A DNA stretch of 64,000 nt from Candidatus Defluviilinea gracilis. GTDB lineage: Bacteria > Chloroflexota > Anaerolineae > Anaerolineales > Villigracilaceae. Where the stretch lies: the NCBI GenBank assembly GCA_016716235.1, contig JADJWS010000003.1:496001-560000 (forward strand), read 5' to 3'. Numbering within the stretch: position 1 is the first letter of the stretch; the number at the start of each line of letters is the position of its first letter. The notes beneath the pieces are model-generated. The model worked only from the letters and a program-made list of their open reading frames with translations. It made no database searches and was not told where the DNA came from. This document shows positions 32,856 through 40,905 of the stretch, piece after piece. Both the position numbers and the translations under genes were made by a program.

Positions 32856-33899
32856 TTACCTCAAAATAAATCCACTGCTAAACGGATCATTCGGATCGAT
32901 CCACAACTCGTTCCTACCAACGATATGCGCTTCACCTCGGACCTCGGGGATGATCGCGGCATGGGGACCGAACGTCGCCTCTTCGACGACCCTGCCCGTG
33001 AATTTGCTTCCAATGATACTCTCGATCACAATGGACTCGTTCAACTGAATCTCGCCGCGCGCGTGATGGATGGCGAGTCGCCCGCTGACGCCTGTGCCTG
33101 TGGGACTACGATCCACCTCCCCATCGGCGAAGATGCACACGTTGCGGCTGTGTGACGCGGGGTCTTGCGGTTCATCCACAAAGATCGTGCCGTACAAAAA
33201 TCCCAAATCCTTTTCAAACGGATGCGCGATCTGCTTCGTTTGCATCACCGCGCGTTTGATCGCCATCCCCTTTTCGATCAACGGACGATAATCTTGCGGA
33301 GAGCAAGTCACACCGACATCTTTCGCGTTGACGTACGCATAGAACGCGCCGCCAAACGCAAGGTCATAGCGGACTTTTCCCAACTCTGGCACATCAACCA
33401 CCGCGTCGAGTTCCGAAACAAAAGACGGCACGTTCAGAAACGAAACGTTTTTCACGTGACTATTTTCGATATGAGCAAAGGCAGTGATTCGACCTGCTGG
33501 GCTGTCAATCTTGATTTCGGTGATCGGCGAGACCATGGGCATCATCCCCGTTTCCAGCACGACGGTTGCGATGCCGATGATTCCATGTCCGCACATGGTG
33601 CTGAATCCCTCGTTGTGGATGAACAGGATTCCAAAGTTCGCGCCTTGCGTGACGGGAGGCGTGAGGATACATCCGTACATGTCCGCGTGACCGCGCGGCT
33701 CCCACATCAACGCAGTGCGGAGGTGGTCATAATTCTCTTTGGCATATCGCCGCTTTTCGAGGATGGTGTCCCCTTTCAATTCAGGGAATCCATCCACGAT
33801 CACGCGGAAGGGTTCTCCGCCCGTGTGCGCGTCAATCGCGGTGATTTTGAGCCAATCGGAGGGAGGAACGAATTTTAGGGCGGGGTTGAAGCTGAGCAT
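32856..33899 (-). CDS. trans-3-hydroxy-L-proline dehydratase (proline-racemase family)
   Basis: 347 residues from the ATG at 33899 with GCGAGGA 6-8 nt upstream. The fold is that of proline racemase (PF05544): first catalytic residue Cys103 in STMCGHGIIG, DRSPTGTGVSG with Thr267 as the second. Racemases and 4-hydroxyproline epimerases have Cys at both sites, while trans-3-hydroxy-L-proline dehydratases, such as human L3HYPDH, have Cys/Thr. The Cys/Thr pair therefore points to a dehydratase that makes delta1-pyrroline-2-carboxylate. Aconitase-X genes upstream would handle the cis isomer to the same product, which strengthens the call. Confidence 0.88.
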   Translation of the reverse strand: MLSFNPALKFVPPSDWLKITAIDAHTGGEPFRVIVDGFPELKGDTILEKRRYAKENYDHLRTALMWEPRGHADMYGCILTPPVTQGANFGILFIHNEGFSTMCGHGIIGIATVVLETGMMPMVSPITEIKIDSPAGRITAFAHIENSHVKNVSFLNVPSFVSELDAVVDVPELGKVRYDLAFGGAFYAYVNAKDVGVTCSPQDYRPLIEKGMAIKRAVMQTKQIAHPFEKDLGFLYGTIFVDEPQDPASHSRNVCIFADGEVDRSPTGTGVSGRLAIHHARGEIQLNESIVIESIIGSKFTGRVVEEATFGPHAAIIPEVRGEAHIVGRNELWIDPNDPFSSGFILR

Positions 33900-33916
33900 A
33901 GATTCCTCGCTAAAAG

Positions 33917-34076
33917 TATATCCGGTGGTTGAGTAGCCCGAGGCCATAGCCGAGGGCGTATCGAAACCACCAGGCGCCAAAGCAATTCTCGTTACAAAAT
34001 TATGTATGCCTACCTGTGGTTTCGATACGGGGCGGAACTGCACCGCCCCTACTCAACCACCGGGTTTGATTGAAAT
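33917..34076. repeat. GGTGGTTGAGTAG palindromic repeat pair
   Basis: CCGGTGGTTGAGTAG (33921-33935) and CTACTCAACCACCGG (34051-34065) are perfect complements, with GTATCGAAACCACC and GGTTTCGATACG inside. The whole block folds back on itself. A single related arm lies at 43818-43860. Confidence 0.78.
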
Positions 34077-34478
34077 AGTATTTCCTTCAATCTCAACCTC
34101 ATCACCCGTCTTCAACCGCGCAAAATCTTCGGGTGAAACAGCCACCAGCGGAATTGGACTCGCGTACATCTCGTCCGCTACCACAGAGGCGAGCGCGAAG
34201 AAAAAATCGGTGGCGGTGGTGATGATGCCCGCTGGCGCGGTCCCAGCGCGAATCGACTCCAGCAAAACTGCTGTCGTGGTTGATGATCCGCGCGTGAACG
34301 GGATGGCAAGAATTTTACCTTTCGCAATCTCACCCGAAAGCGGATGCCTGCGGTCAATGATCTCGCCCGTCTTCCAATCGTAGCCACCCCAAAACGAAAG
34401 CGGCTCACTGCTGACGAGTGCGATTCCCTTTGCCGAGCCTGCGATGAACGGTTTGCCTGAAATCGTCAACTTGTCCAT
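34053..34478 (-). CDS. Aconitase X small (swivel) subunit
   Basis: 141 residues, matching the DUF126/AcnX small subunit: DRRHPLSGEIAKGKILAIPF, then RGSSTTTAVLLES, the serine-rich loop that closes over the active site. Its start overlaps the large-subunit stop by 13 bases. In bacteria AcnX is known as cis-3-hydroxy-L-proline dehydratase, in archaea as phosphomevalonate dehydratase. The neighbouring trans-3-hydroxyproline dehydratase favours the first role. The large and small parts are split genes here (AcnX type II), not one fused chain. Confidence 0.88.
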   Translation of the reverse strand: MDKLTISGKPFIAGSAKGIALVSSEPLSFWGGYDWKTGEIIDRRHPLSGEIAKGKILAIPFTRGSSTTTAVLLESIRAGTAPAGIITTATDFFFALASVVADEMYASPIPLVAVSPEDFARLKTGDEVEIEGNTISIKPGG

Positions 34479-35734
34479 AAGGATTCATCCCGAACGATTT
34501 TGCCTTCGCTGGCAGAGTCCACGCAGTCTTTCAAACTTCCAAACGCGATTTTTCTGCCGAGCAAGCCCGGCGTGTAATACGCGAACTTCGCCGAGTTGGT
34601 CATCAGGCGTTTGATGTCTGGCGGAAGCATCGGCGTGGTGAGGATGCACGTATCCACAGTCAATTGCGCGCCGAAGGATTGAAGCGAATCCAGATAGCCC
34701 GCTTGCTGTGCGAGTTGAGTCATGGCGCGGCTGGAGGTGACCAAAAATTTCACGCGCGGATGTTTTTGTTTCCCAGCGATCAACGGCGCGAGGTGTCTAA
34801 ATTCTGCCAGTGAAAAATGTGGACTTCCCAGCACGACCATGTCCAACTCGTCGCTGTCGGTGTGCGTAAGTTCGGCGCGCGCGTTGCGCAACAGATCCAT
34901 CGTCACATCAATCGTTTCATGTGGAGATTTATTTTGAAACGCCGACTCCAACGTCGGCGCTTCGGGCGTGACGCCGACGACATGGAACAACGCCACTCCG
35001 CCCGACGACGCAGACGCGGCGCCTAACGCTTTGAGTTGATCCTCCGCAGGCGAAACAGCCAGCCCGTGGATGACCGGGATTCGATCCCGCGCAATCTTGC
35101 CGATGAAATGTCCAAGCACTGGATAAAAATCATCGCTGTGTTGAAGCGCGGCGGGAACGTCTCGCAATTGCAACAACAATTCGCCCGCGCGATTTTCCGT
35201 GAGATGCAAGCCAATCGCGGGCGCGCGACCCGTGATGGCGCAACAGATGTCAAACAGGTCGGGATAGCGTTCTGTTCTTGCTCCGATCACAGAGTTTGCA
35301 AACACGATCGCATTCGACTCGCCCCACGCAATTTGCTGACCAAACTTCGGCTTGGATTCCTCTGTCTGATACGGAGCGCACGTCCACGTGGGAGTCGTGC
35401 CCATGCTTCGATACGCTTCCATCTGACGTTGAGCCTGCCTCGCCCACTCCGGCGGGACCGCCCACTCCTGCCAGTGATGCTCGTCGAGTCCGCTCACGTT
35501 GAGGCTGGTCGGCACGGCCACTTTCGCGCCGAGGCTCGCCAGCCGTTCGGCAAACTCCAATCCCGCGTCGCCGATGTACACCGTGCTGTCAATGTGCGCG
35601 CCGGTGATGTCGAGCAATTCTTTCGCGCCAGACACCTCCGCCATGCGGACGATGATATTCATCGCCATCTTCGCGGCGGCTCCTCCATCTCCGCGCAACA
35701 TGGCGCGGTCTTTGTCCGTCAATGCGAGAGTCAT
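34466..35734 (-). CDS. Aconitase X large (catalytic) subunit
   Basis: 422 residues, the DUF521/AcnX catalytic family. Seen motifs: AMNIIVRMAEVSGAKEL, the Cys-containing TPTWTCAPYQTEESKPKFGQ, IAWGESNAIVFANSVIGART, FDICCAITGRAPAIG and the late DTCILTTPML. Cysteines in these places hold the iron-sulfur cluster of AcnX. Expected reaction: dehydration of cis-3-hydroxy-L-proline to delta1-pyrroline-2-carboxylate, with the small subunit encoded next. A reductase that turns this product into proline is not in the window. The start lies 4 bp after the TMEM175 stop. Confidence 0.88.
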   Translation of the reverse strand: MTLALTDKDRAMLRGDGGAAAKMAMNIIVRMAEVSGAKELLDITGAHIDSTVYIGDAGLEFAERLASLGAKVAVPTSLNVSGLDEHHWQEWAVPPEWARQAQRQMEAYRSMGTTPTWTCAPYQTEESKPKFGQQIAWGESNAIVFANSVIGARTERYPDLFDICCAITGRAPAIGLHLTENRAGELLLQLRDVPAALQHSDDFYPVLGHFIGKIARDRIPVIHGLAVSPAEDQLKALGAASASSGGVALFHVVGVTPEAPTLESAFQNKSPHETIDVTMDLLRNARAELTHTDSDELDMVVLGSPHFSLAEFRHLAPLIAGKQKHPRVKFLVTSSRAMTQLAQQAGYLDSLQSFGAQLTVDTCILTTPMLPPDIKRLMTNSAKFAYYTPGLLGRKIAFGSLKDCVDSASEGKIVRDESLWTS

Positions 35735-35738
35735 GTTA

Positions 35739-36314
35739 TCAACGACCTATCATCTTTTCGATTCGACGGTCGGGAATAAACCAGTGCATGGCGACAGCCG
35801 CATACAACCCCAATGAGATCAACGGATTGAAAAACGCAACGATGATCGCGACCGTGTATCCAACCAACGAAACGATGCCTTTGAAATCGTTGCCGATCGC
35901 GGAGGCAAGACTCGATTCTTTTCCATGATGCGAGATCATCTCATGGACGAGTATGTAATATGCGAATCCCGCCATCCACAACACGAATCCATACGTTGCC
36001 ATCGGCAGTGTCGCAAAACTCGTTTCGCCGCTCCATGCGGTTGCGAACGGAATCAACGACAGCCAAAATAGGAGGTGCATGTTCGCCCACAGGATTCGTC
36101 CGTTCACCTGTTTGCCCATCTGCCACAGATGATGATGGTTATTCCAGTAAATGCCGACGTAGATGAAACTCAATACGTAACTGAGAAACACGGGAGCCAA
36201 TTCGCTCAACGCGGCAAACGTCGGTTCGTGTGGAACTTTCAATTCCAACACCATGATGGTGATGATGATGGCGATCACGCCATCGCTGAAGGCTTCCAGT
36301 CTGTTTTTGTTCAT
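35739..36314 (-). CDS. TMEM175-family potassium channel subunit
   Basis: 191 residues from the ATG at 36314. The first helix begins RLEAFSDGVIAIIITIMVLEL, the RxxxFSDG signature of TMEM175 channels (PF06736). Five further hydrophobic segments follow, which is the six-helix bacterial form that assembles as a tetramer. It conducts potassium across the membrane. Its stop codon is 4 bp from the AcnX large-subunit start, so it appears to be the first gene of that transcript; the reason for this coupling is not clear. No Shine-Dalgarno sequence precedes the start. Confidence 0.88.
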   Translation of the reverse strand: MNKNRLEAFSDGVIAIIITIMVLELKVPHEPTFAALSELAPVFLSYVLSFIYVGIYWNNHHHLWQMGKQVNGRILWANMHLLFWLSLIPFATAWSGETSFATLPMATYGFVLWMAGFAYYILVHEMISHHGKESSLASAIGNDFKGIVSLVGYTVAIIVAFFNPLISLGLYAAVAMHWFIPDRRIEKMIGR

Positions 36315-36371
36315 GCGGGGAGGATAACAGAGGGAGCCGATTCGAGGCAAGAGAGAAATCGAATATCTTTC

Positions 36372-36400
36372 TTGACACGCTCCCTCCACAGGGCTACAAT
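36372..36400 (+). promoter_or_regulatory. Superoxide dismutase promoter
   Basis: TTGACA (36372-36377), 17-bp spacer, TACAAT (36395-36400). The predicted start near 36407 gives a leader of about 105 nt that contains the palindromic repeat at 36422-36488. Confidence 0.78.
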
Positions 36401-36421
36401 TTCTTTGTAAGAAATCCACAA

Positions 36422-36488
36422 CGTAGTGACGACTTCAGTCGTCAAATAACGACTGACGCACAGCGCGCTTCGCAGAGTCGTTACTACG
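36422..36488. repeat. CGTAGTGACGACTTCAG palindromic repeat in the SOD leader
   Basis: CGTAGTGACGACT pairs with AGTCGTTACTACG (one G-U) over 13 bp. The same family occurs at 57042-57090 before folB. Confidence 0.75.
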
Positions 36489-36511
36489 ATAATTCCAACA
36501 AGGAGACGATC

Positions 36512-37117
36512 ATGGCATTCGAACTTCCAAAACTGGCATACGCCTACGACGCGCTCGAACCTCACATCGACGCGCGCACAATGGAGATCCATCACACGAA
36601 ACATCATCAGGCTTACATCACCAACCTGAACGGCGCGGTGGAGAAGACCCCCGAACTCGCGGGCAAATCGCTCGTGGCGATGTTGAGCGACCTGAACGCC
36701 ATCCCCGAATCGGTGCGCGGAGTTGTCCGCAACCACGGCGGTGGGACGTTCAATCACAATTTGTTCTGGGAAGTGATGGGACCGAACGCCGGCGGAGCGC
36801 CGAAGGGCGAGTTGGCAAAAGCGGTCGAATCAGCCTTCGGGTCGTTCGACGCGTTCAAAGAGGAGTTCGCCAAATCCGCCGCCACGCGCTTCGGATCAGG
36901 CTGGGCATGGCTCGTCAAAAAAGGGAGCGGACTCGCGGTGGTCTCGACGGCGAATCAGGATAATCCGCTGTCCGACGGCGCGACGCCCATCCTCGGCATT
37001 GACGTGTGGGAACACGCGTATTATTTGAACTATCAAAGCCGCCGCGCCGATTACGTCGCTGCGTGGTGGAACGTGGTCAACTGGGATGCCGTCGCCGCGA
37101 AGTTTGCCGCGAAGTAA
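36512..37117 (+). CDS. Superoxide dismutase (Fe/Mn)
   Basis: 201 residues. The N-terminal helical hairpin has HHTKHHQAYITNLN with the first metal histidine, FNHNLFWEVM holds the second, and DVWEHAYYLNYQ the Asp and third His. GSGWAWLVK is also typical. It turns superoxide into hydrogen peroxide and oxygen. There is no signal peptide, so it is cytoplasmic. AAGGAGACG precedes the ATG. Whether Fe or Mn is used cannot be told from sequence alone by eye. Ferredoxin follows under a separate promoter. Confidence 0.96.
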   Translation: MAFELPKLAYAYDALEPHIDARTMEIHHTKHHQAYITNLNGAVEKTPELAGKSLVAMLSDLNAIPESVRGVVRNHGGGTFNHNLFWEVMGPNAGGAPKGELAKAVESAFGSFDAFKEEFAKSAATRFGSGWAWLVKKGSGLAVVSTANQDNPLSDGATPILGIDVWEHAYYLNYQSRRADYVAAWWNVVNWDAVAAKFAAK

Positions 37118-37134
37118 GCGCGTTACCCTGCGGT

Positions 37135-37200
37135 CTTAGCCGCAGAGTCCACAGAGCGCTCAGAGTTTTTTCTCAAAATCTCGGTGTTCTCTGTGGCGAA
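37135..37200. repeat. CACAGAG repeat, short copy
   Basis: GCCGCAGAGTCCACAGAGCG and GGTGTTCTCTGTGGC form an imperfect hairpin; related to the longer elements at 22708, 39768 and 52553. Confidence 0.65.
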
Positions 37201-37211
37201 AACAACTTTAG

Positions 37212-37280
37212 CAGGACTTACGCAGTTGGCGGGCAGTTGTACTGCCGCCGCCGCAGTGCAACTACGGCGCAACAGGTTCA
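37212..37280. mobile_element. MITE-like element, family A, truncated copy 2
   Basis: Starts CAGGACTTACGCAGTTGGCG and keeps the inner palindrome and CCGCAGTGCAACTACGG, but ends after GCAACAGGTTCA without the right terminal repeat. The words GTGGCGAAAACAACTTTA before it and GTGGCAAAAACAACTTTA after it are near-identical 18-mers, so the right end may have been lost by recombination. Confidence 0.75.
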
Positions 37281-37319
37281 GTGGCAAAAACAACTTTAGG
37301 AAGAAATCGAATTTCAATC

Positions 37320-37347
37320 TTGCAGAGTACGCGAAGGCAGATATAAT
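37320..37347 (+). promoter_or_regulatory. Ferredoxin promoter
   Basis: TTGCAG (37320-37325), 16-bp spacer, TATAAT (37342-37347); ribosome-binding site AAGGAGA at 37374-37380. Confidence 0.65.
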
Positions 37348-37389
37348 CAGACAACTTCGAAAATAACTTCTCAAAGGAGACGTTTCTAC

Positions 37390-37803
37390 ATGACCCATAT
37401 CATCACCAGTTTGTGCGTTCGAGACCGCGGTTGTATCGACGTTTGCCCCGTCGAGTGCATGTTGCCGGGCTTCCCGCTCGACAAATGGCCCTGGATCTAC
37501 ATCGACCCCGACACTTGCATTGACTGCGGCGCGTGCGTGCCTGAATGCCCGTATCTTGCGATCTTCCCCGAAGACGAAGTGCCGACCGCCTACACCGCGA
37601 AAGGCGGCGAATACATCAGCGCCGTCGGACTCACCGGTCTCTTCGAAGGGACGAACCATCACGGCAAGCCCATCCTGCTCGAGACCGCCCGCCAACTTGA
37701 GGCTGGCGAAGTCCTCGACTTTACGCCGGACATCAAACCGCATTACGATTTCTTCAAAGACGGTCCCGGTTACGGCGTGAAAGATCAAGACGACGGAAGA
37801 TAA
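37390..37803 (+). CDS. Ferredoxin, 7Fe/8Fe type
   Basis: 137 residues. Two cluster motifs: CVRDRGCIDVCPVECM at 9-24 and CIDCGACVPECPY near 44-56, with the long spacing and extra N-terminal cysteine pattern of FdxA-type 3Fe-4S/4Fe-4S or double 4Fe-4S ferredoxins. A C-terminal tail of ~75 residues without cysteine follows, longer than in minimal ferredoxins. It would carry electrons in the cytoplasm. A clear terminator ends the transcript, so it is a single gene. Confidence 0.92.
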   Translation: MTHIITSLCVRDRGCIDVCPVECMLPGFPLDKWPWIYIDPDTCIDCGACVPECPYLAIFPEDEVPTAYTAKGGEYISAVGLTGLFEGTNHHGKPILLETARQLEAGEVLDFTPDIKPHYDFFKDGPGYGVKDQDDGR

Positions 37804-37810
37804 TAAATTA

Positions 37811-37841
37811 AGAGCCGCGTAAAAACGTGGCTCTTTTTATT
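37811..37841 (+). terminator. Ferredoxin terminator
   Basis: 10-bp stem AGAGCCGCGT with ACGTGGCTCT (one G-U), AAAA loop, then TTTTATT. Confidence 0.9.
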
Positions 37842-37867
37842 AGTCACAGTGCAATCAACCAGGCATC

Positions 37868-37972
37868 TCTTTTCAAACACAAAGGACACAACGGTCACAA
37901 AGGAAAAAGCCGATCAAATCAAAGGCGCTTTTCCTTCCTTCGTGTCCTTGGTGTCCTTCGTGTTAAGGTTCT
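37868..37972. repeat. CACGAAGGACAC spacer repeat, second site
   Basis: Words ACAAAGGACACAACGGTCAC and TCGTGTCCTTGGTGTCCTTC face each other as an imperfect hairpin; same family as 32740-32842. Confidence 0.7.
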
Positions 37973-37978
37973 TTCGCT

Positions 37979-38452
37979 TTAGTTATTGGGGGCTTTCAAC
38001 TTCAACACCGCTTCCGCTTCACCTTCGATGATGCGCCCTGTCTCTACAAACCCCAAACTTGCGTACAACTTTCGCGCAACGTCGTTCTCTGGCTCATAGC
38101 TAATGCTCACTTCTTTGACGCGTTCATCGGCGCGAAAAATTTCGAGCATCTTTTCCATCCCAAACCGCCCATAGCCCTTGCCCTGAAATTTTTCATCCAC
38201 CATCAAGCGTTGGATGTAAGCCTGTTGCGACGGATGCGAAAAATTAAATCCATACATCAAAAAGCCGACGGGCGTATCGCCATCGTAAATTCCATACGCG
38301 AACAGATCCCAATGTCCCTCGAACTCATCGCCGAACTGCGCCTGGGCAATCGAATACAAATTCGACGCGACAAAATTTTTCTGATCGTCGCGCACTTTCA
38401 GATCGATCAACGTTTGCCAGTTCTCTTTTGTTACAGGACGAATTTCAGGCAT
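37979..38452 (-). CDS. GNAT-family N-acetyltransferase
   Basis: 157 residues. The acetyl-CoA-binding signature is QGKGYGRFGMEKML near 92-105 (Q/RxxGxG/A), preceded by the beta4 strand AYIQRLMVDEKF and followed by SISYEPENDVARKLYASLGF. The opening IRPVTKENWQTLIDLKV and the overall pattern resemble SpeG/diamine acetyltransferases, but substrate is not proven. It overlaps the end of hisS by 8 bases, so it is translated after it. Confidence 0.85.
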   Translation of the reverse strand: MPEIRPVTKENWQTLIDLKVRDDQKNFVASNLYSIAQAQFGDEFEGHWDLFAYGIYDGDTPVGFLMYGFNFSHPSQQAYIQRLMVDEKFQGKGYGRFGMEKMLEIFRADERVKEVSISYEPENDVARKLYASLGFVETGRIIEGEAEAVLKLKAPNN

Positions 38453-39722
38453 CCCTCAAAATCCCTTTTACGGATTCAAGAACCGCTTCTTTCTTGACCT
38501 GAGCCTGCTCGCCCGTCGTCAGGTTTTTGACCACCACCAAGCCTTTCTCCGCTTCGTCGGGACCCAGCACCAGCGCGACCTTCATCTTCATCTTGTCGGC
38601 GAATTTAAATTGCTTCTGTAGTTTTGTTGGCTCAGGATAAACCATCGCATTGAGTCCCGCAGTGCGCAACTCCGCCGCAAGCGCGAAGGATTGAGGCAAG
38701 AGAGTTGCATCGAACACAGTGACCAATACCTGCGCAGGGCTTGGCTGAAACTCAGGGATGAGTCCCGCCTCTTGCAGGATGATCCCCGCCACCACATCGC
38801 CCATCGCAAAGCCAACGCCTGAAAGCGGTTGCCCGCCGACATCTGCCAGCAAATTATCGTAGCGACCTCCGCCGAAGATGGCGCGTTTGACCGATCCGCT
38901 GGTGTCGAAGGCTTCGAAGACCGTGCCTGTGTAATACAACAGTCCGCGCATGATGTTTGGATCGAACCTCACGTAGTCTTTCACACCCAACGCTTCGAGC
39001 GCGGCGAACGCGCGAGTGAGTTCTTCGCTTTGCTTCCATAAGTCGAAATTACCGAGCAAACTTTTCAAGCCGTCGAGTTGATTCTGATTCAGTCCGATCT
39101 CAAGCGCGTACGCGTCCCATTTCGCGGATTCCATTTTGGCGCGGCGGTCAACGAGATTCGACACGTCCACGCGCTTGTCGGCTGGGATGTCGAGCGCGTC
39201 GAACTGCGAATCCATCAGACGCCGATTATTCACACTAATTTGAGTCAGGCTGGGGCTGAGTCCGACCGAGCGCAGGAACGTCGCCCCCACCGCGATGAGT
39301 TCCGCATCCGCTTCGGGCGAGTCCGCGCCGAGCATGTCAATATTCCACTGGAAGAATTCGCGCGAGCGTCCGCGCTGAGGCGACTCGTATCTCCAAAACG
39401 GACCGAACGACCACCAGCGGACGGGGAAATTCAACTCGCCCTGTTTCGCCGCGATCATGCGCGCCAGCGACGGCGTGAGTTCGGGGCGCAGGGCAACTTG
39501 CTCGCCGCCGCGATCTTCGAACGTGAACGATTGCTTCTTCACGAGTTCCTCGCCCGATTTCGCGGCGTACAACTCAAGCGGCTCGATGAACGGACCGTCC
39601 CACTCTTGATAACCGAACATCTCAGACGCCGCGCGAACTTTTGCATAGATGAAGTTGCGCGCGAACATCTGCTCGGGGTAAAACTCGCGTGTGCCTTTGA
39701 CAGAATTTATTTTGCTCGCCAT
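38445..39722 (-). CDS. hisS: Histidyl-tRNA synthetase
   Basis: 425 residues, class II. Motif 1 lies in the N-terminal MASKINSVKGTREFYPEQM region, motif 2 is FRYES-like (GPFWRYESPQRGRSREFFQWN), the histidine loop is GLLYYTGTVFEAF and motif 3 is GVGFAMGDVVAGI. A C-terminal anticodon-binding domain follows. It charges tRNA-His, whose gene lies at 23003. GGAG is found before the ATG. A long antisense frame across the gene is a codon-bias shadow. Confidence 0.96.
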   Translation of the reverse strand: MASKINSVKGTREFYPEQMFARNFIYAKVRAASEMFGYQEWDGPFIEPLELYAAKSGEELVKKQSFTFEDRGGEQVALRPELTPSLARMIAAKQGELNFPVRWWSFGPFWRYESPQRGRSREFFQWNIDMLGADSPEADAELIAVGATFLRSVGLSPSLTQISVNNRRLMDSQFDALDIPADKRVDVSNLVDRRAKMESAKWDAYALEIGLNQNQLDGLKSLLGNFDLWKQSEELTRAFAALEALGVKDYVRFDPNIMRGLLYYTGTVFEAFDTSGSVKRAIFGGGRYDNLLADVGGQPLSGVGFAMGDVVAGIILQEAGLIPEFQPSPAQVLVTVFDATLLPQSFALAAELRTAGLNAMVYPEPTKLQKQFKFADKMKMKVALVLGPDEAEKGLVVVKNLTTGEQAQVKKEAVLESVKGILRDA

Positions 39723-39767
39723 AATGACTCCAGTGCGGAGATTTTATCATGGCATCGAAAGACTTCC

Positions 39768-39900
39768 CGCTGTTCACAATGCAGGAGTGGCGATACATGT
39801 GGGCAAAAACCTCTTTGCCACAGAGAACACAGAGACCGCAGAGAAAAATCTCAAATCCTCTGTGATCTCTGTGGCTTTACGCACCCAAATAGCCACTACC
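39768..39900. repeat. CACAGAG miniature element, copy 2
   Basis: Left end AGTGGCGATACATGTGGGCA, inner GCCACAGAGAACACAGAGACC facing CTCTGTGATCTCTGTGGC, right end CGCACCCAAATAGCCACTAC. The left and right ends match the copies at 22708 and 52553. The last bases run into the stop codon of the Cys-rich gene. Confidence 0.78.
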
Positions 39901-40258
39901 CACAATGCCCCTGCCTGCACTCCCCTGGGCACGATGATCCACCGCCCCCACCTCCACCCGTCCCTCCCCAGCTACAGTAGCCACCACTCCCACACGTATA
40001 GCTCCCGCCAAATCCCGCCGCGTTGCAAGTCGCCTCATTTGTATAGTCCGAGCAGTACTCGATAGCCAGCGTCACCCCGCTACAACTCTGAGTGCAACAT
40101 CCAGGTTGACTAGGTTGACACGCACCCCCGCAAACCGTTATCGGTTGTGCGCCCGTGATCGTCCCGCCTCCACAGCTCTGCGCCCCTACACTGCCTGGCA
40201 ACACCAACAGAGTTGTGAGCAATATCCCTGCCGAGAGTAACAGGTTAAGGTGCTTCAT
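39896..40258 (-). CDS. Small cysteine-rich secreted protein
   Basis: 120 residues. Signal peptide of about 26 residues (LLSAGILLTTLLVLPGSVGA), then a mature part with 13 cysteines in about 92 residues, including GGACQPSQPGCCTQSC, EYCSDYTNEATCNAAGF and SSCPGECRQGHCG. A run of seven glycines (about 101-107) follows SYTCGSGGYCSWGGT. The even spread of cysteines suggests a disulfide-knotted small domain displayed outside the cell. No family recognised. Its ATG overlaps the stop of the preceding membrane-anchored gene (ATGA), so they are co-translated. The stop codon lies inside the end of a CACAGAG repeat. Confidence 0.72.
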   Translation of the reverse strand: MKHLNLLLSAGILLTTLLVLPGSVGAQSCGGGTITGAQPITVCGGACQPSQPGCCTQSCSGVTLAIEYCSDYTNEATCNAAGFGGSYTCGSGGYCSWGGTGGGGGGGSSCPGECRQGHCG

Positions 40259-40878
40259 GGTCTACCCCCCGCCTTATCTATGCTCCACCAGCTCGCTCCC
40301 ACCCCGCTCTGGATATACTCACTCATCCCCGCAAACCGCTCCATCCCTGTGTACTCCGCTTTTTGCGGGTGGGTCAAGTCCCAGAGAGCGTTCAGGAGTA
40401 CGCCCTGATACCACTTGGCGAGCGACTCGCCCGTCTCTCTCTGCACGATATCCTCCCGCACATACAGCCAGATGGTTAGGTCGTGCTTGGCGCCCGACGC
40501 CGTCGGTGCATACTCCACCCCCCAGCTCTGAAAAGGCTCACGCTCTCCCTGATAATAGGTCAAGCCAAGCGGTTGTTTGGTAGGAGTCAAAACTATTTTG
40601 ATCTTGCGCACGCTCACGCTCCCCTGCTGTGCCGTCGTGGGTGCATAATAGGTGACGCCTCTGGCATCATACAAGTTGATCGTATTGAGTTCGTCCCTGA
40701 TCTTGTCCCTATCTACCGTCCCCACCGCTAGGAGGCTCGAGTCAGACACGACCTCGATATCAGGAGTCACGATGTCAGTCGCCAGGTCACCGAGATATTT
40801 TCTCCCCACCACCGACCCTGCAATCACCAATAACAATAAAACAATCCATCCATATCTCTTCACCCCCTCATTGTGCAA
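40255..40878 (-). CDS. Membrane-anchored protein of unknown function
   Basis: 207 residues. A single N-terminal membrane segment (YGWIVLLLLVIAGSVVG, about 9-25) anchors an outside domain of about 180 residues: INLYDARGVTYYAPTTAQQ, then IVLTPTKQPLGLTYYQG, then KHDLTIWLYVREDIVQRE and a Trp-rich end (ALWDLTHPQ, ASWWSID). No family recognised. It lies 27 bp after a lipoprotein gene and overlaps a Cys-rich secreted-protein gene by 4 bases, so the three form one unit. Confidence 0.7.
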   Translation of the reverse strand: MHNEGVKRYGWIVLLLLVIAGSVVGRKYLGDLATDIVTPDIEVVSDSSLLAVGTVDRDKIRDELNTINLYDARGVTYYAPTTAQQGSVSVRKIKIVLTPTKQPLGLTYYQGEREPFQSWGVEYAPTASGAKHDLTIWLYVREDIVQRETGESLAKWYQGVLLNALWDLTHPQKAEYTGMERFAGMSEYIQSGVGASWWSIDKAGGRP

Positions 40879-40905
40879 AAAATCTCGCCCACAGTCAACT
40901 TAATC

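Noticed and set aside
33900..34043. 48-residue extension of the hydroxyproline dehydratase
   Set aside because: It is encoded by the palindromic repeat at 33917-34076; the ATG at 33899 has a ribosome-binding site and starts at the family's usual point.
39078..39980. Open frame of 300 codons antisense to hisS
   Set aside because: Arg-rich shadow of hisS; its end lies in repeat DNA and it has no recognisable domain.
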